DNA of 6,266 nucleotides from Methanobacteriota archaeon (GTDB lineage Archaea > Methanobacteriota > Methanobacteria > Methanobacteriales > Methanobacteriaceae), in NCBI GenBank assembly GCA_023434825.1, contig JAEYSH010000101.1, forward strand, positions 1 through 6,266, in the 5' to 3' direction. Shown piece by piece: positions 5,818 to 6,266 of the stretch; position 1 is the first letter of the stretch, and every line of letters begins with the position of its first letter. The notes beneath the pieces are model-generated. The model worked only from the letters and a program-made list of their open reading frames with translations. It was not told where the DNA came from and ran no database searches. Position numbers and translations under genes: made by a program.

Positions 5818-6266
5818 ATGAGAGTAAATATCATTGAAAAAGAAGTTATGGATCCACTGGCTGAAAATGCCGCAGAAAAGATAAAAATATTACCTATTCC
5901 TAAATCAATTAATAAAATAACCTATTTTGACAATACTAAGCCTAATGCAGATATAATATTAAACACAATTAAAGAAAGCTTAGAAATAGAACCTGTTGAT
6001 GCAATAAAACCTGCAGGAGCTCCAGCAACAGAAGAACAGATGAATAGCGCTAAAAAAGGAAATGTTATAATTTTAGCACTTGGAGACTGCGGTTCATGTA
6101 CAACATGGGTAATTTTAGATGCCATAAGGCTCGAAAAAGAAGGAAAGCCCACAATTTGTATTTGTACGCATAAATTTACTGATTACGCTTATTCACTTGC
6201 TAAAGCTCAAGGAGCAGAAGATTTAAGGATAGTTGCAATTGAACATCCTATTGCAGGGCTTAAAGA
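5818..6266 (+). CDS. UGSC-family protein, cysteine form (3' end outside window)
   Basis: The frame opens with ATG after a good ribosome binding site and is open to the right edge (149 full codons, no stop). After a probable beta strand (NVIILALGD), Cys91-Gly-Ser-Cys94 leads into a probable helix (TTWVILDAIRLEKEG), then a strand with two more cysteines (ICICT, 114 and 116) and the later motif EHPIAGL. This matches the pattern of the UGSC family, named for a U-G-S-C motif in which U is selenocysteine; members with Cys in that place also exist. Here the codon is TGC, so no selenocysteine is needed. The UxxC/CxxC pair at a strand-helix turn suggests thiol redox chemistry, but the function of the family is not established to my knowledge. 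The first 80 residues (PAGAPATEEQ included) look like an ordinary soluble domain, with no signal peptide. Possibly co-transcribed with the permease upstream. Confidence 0.8.
   Translation, partial: MRVNIIEKEVMDPLAENAAEKIKILPIPKSINKITYFDNTKPNADIILNTIKESLEIEPVDAIKPAGAPATEEQMNSAKKGNVIILALGDCGSCTTWVILDAIRLEKEGKPTICICTHKFTDYAYSLAKAQGAEDLRIVAIEHPIAGLK

Noticed and set aside
6088..6090. Selenocysteine codon at the UGSC motif
   Set aside because: The codon is TGC (cysteine), not TGA, so the gene needs no recoding here.

Overview
The window looks like chromosomal DNA from a pseudomurein-walled methanogen of the order Methanobacteriales, most likely Methanobacterium or a close relative. Several things point there. 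The DNA is very AT-rich. The lysyl-tRNA synthetase is the archaeal class I type. The ribosome binding sites are GGTGA(T)-type and lie very close to the starts, one of which is TTG. TATA-like boxes and T-rich stretches bound the genes. The first gene has a cysteine-peptidase/transglutaminase domain preceded by the tail of what looks like a pseudomurein-binding repeat. The genus is an inference; the archaeal, methanogen-like character is well supported.

All recognisable genes lie on the + strand. From left to right they are: (1) the C-terminal end of a surface protein with a transglutaminase-like, PeiW/PeiP-like domain (5' end outside the window), followed by a poly-T terminator; (2) an AT-rich gap with one doubtful 60-codon reading frame that has a good ribosome binding site; (3) a ThiC-family radical SAM enzyme, starting at 1156 and not at the earlier GTG; (4) an intergenic region rich in repeats, with a 10-bp direct repeat and an 8-bp inverted repeat, leading into (5) class I lysS with a TTG start; (6) a hairpin/T-rich terminator; (7) a 12-helix APC-family amino-acid permease whose best-supported start is an ATC codon; (8) the 5' part of a UGSC-family protein with a CGSC motif in place of the selenocysteine form, running off the right edge.

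There is no single obvious operon. ThiC (thiamin pyrimidine or a related AIR-derived product) and LysS (translation) are housekeeping genes with their own promoter-like sequences. The permease and the UGSC protein may share a transcript, since no strong terminator is visible between them, but this is inference.

The items most worth a second look are: the altered active-site motifs of the ThiC protein, which suggest a paralog that may not make the usual product; the ATC-start problem of the permease; the uncharacterised UGSC protein; and the repeats in front of thiC, lysS and the permease. I see no CRISPR array, insertion sequence, tRNA, rRNA or phage integration site.
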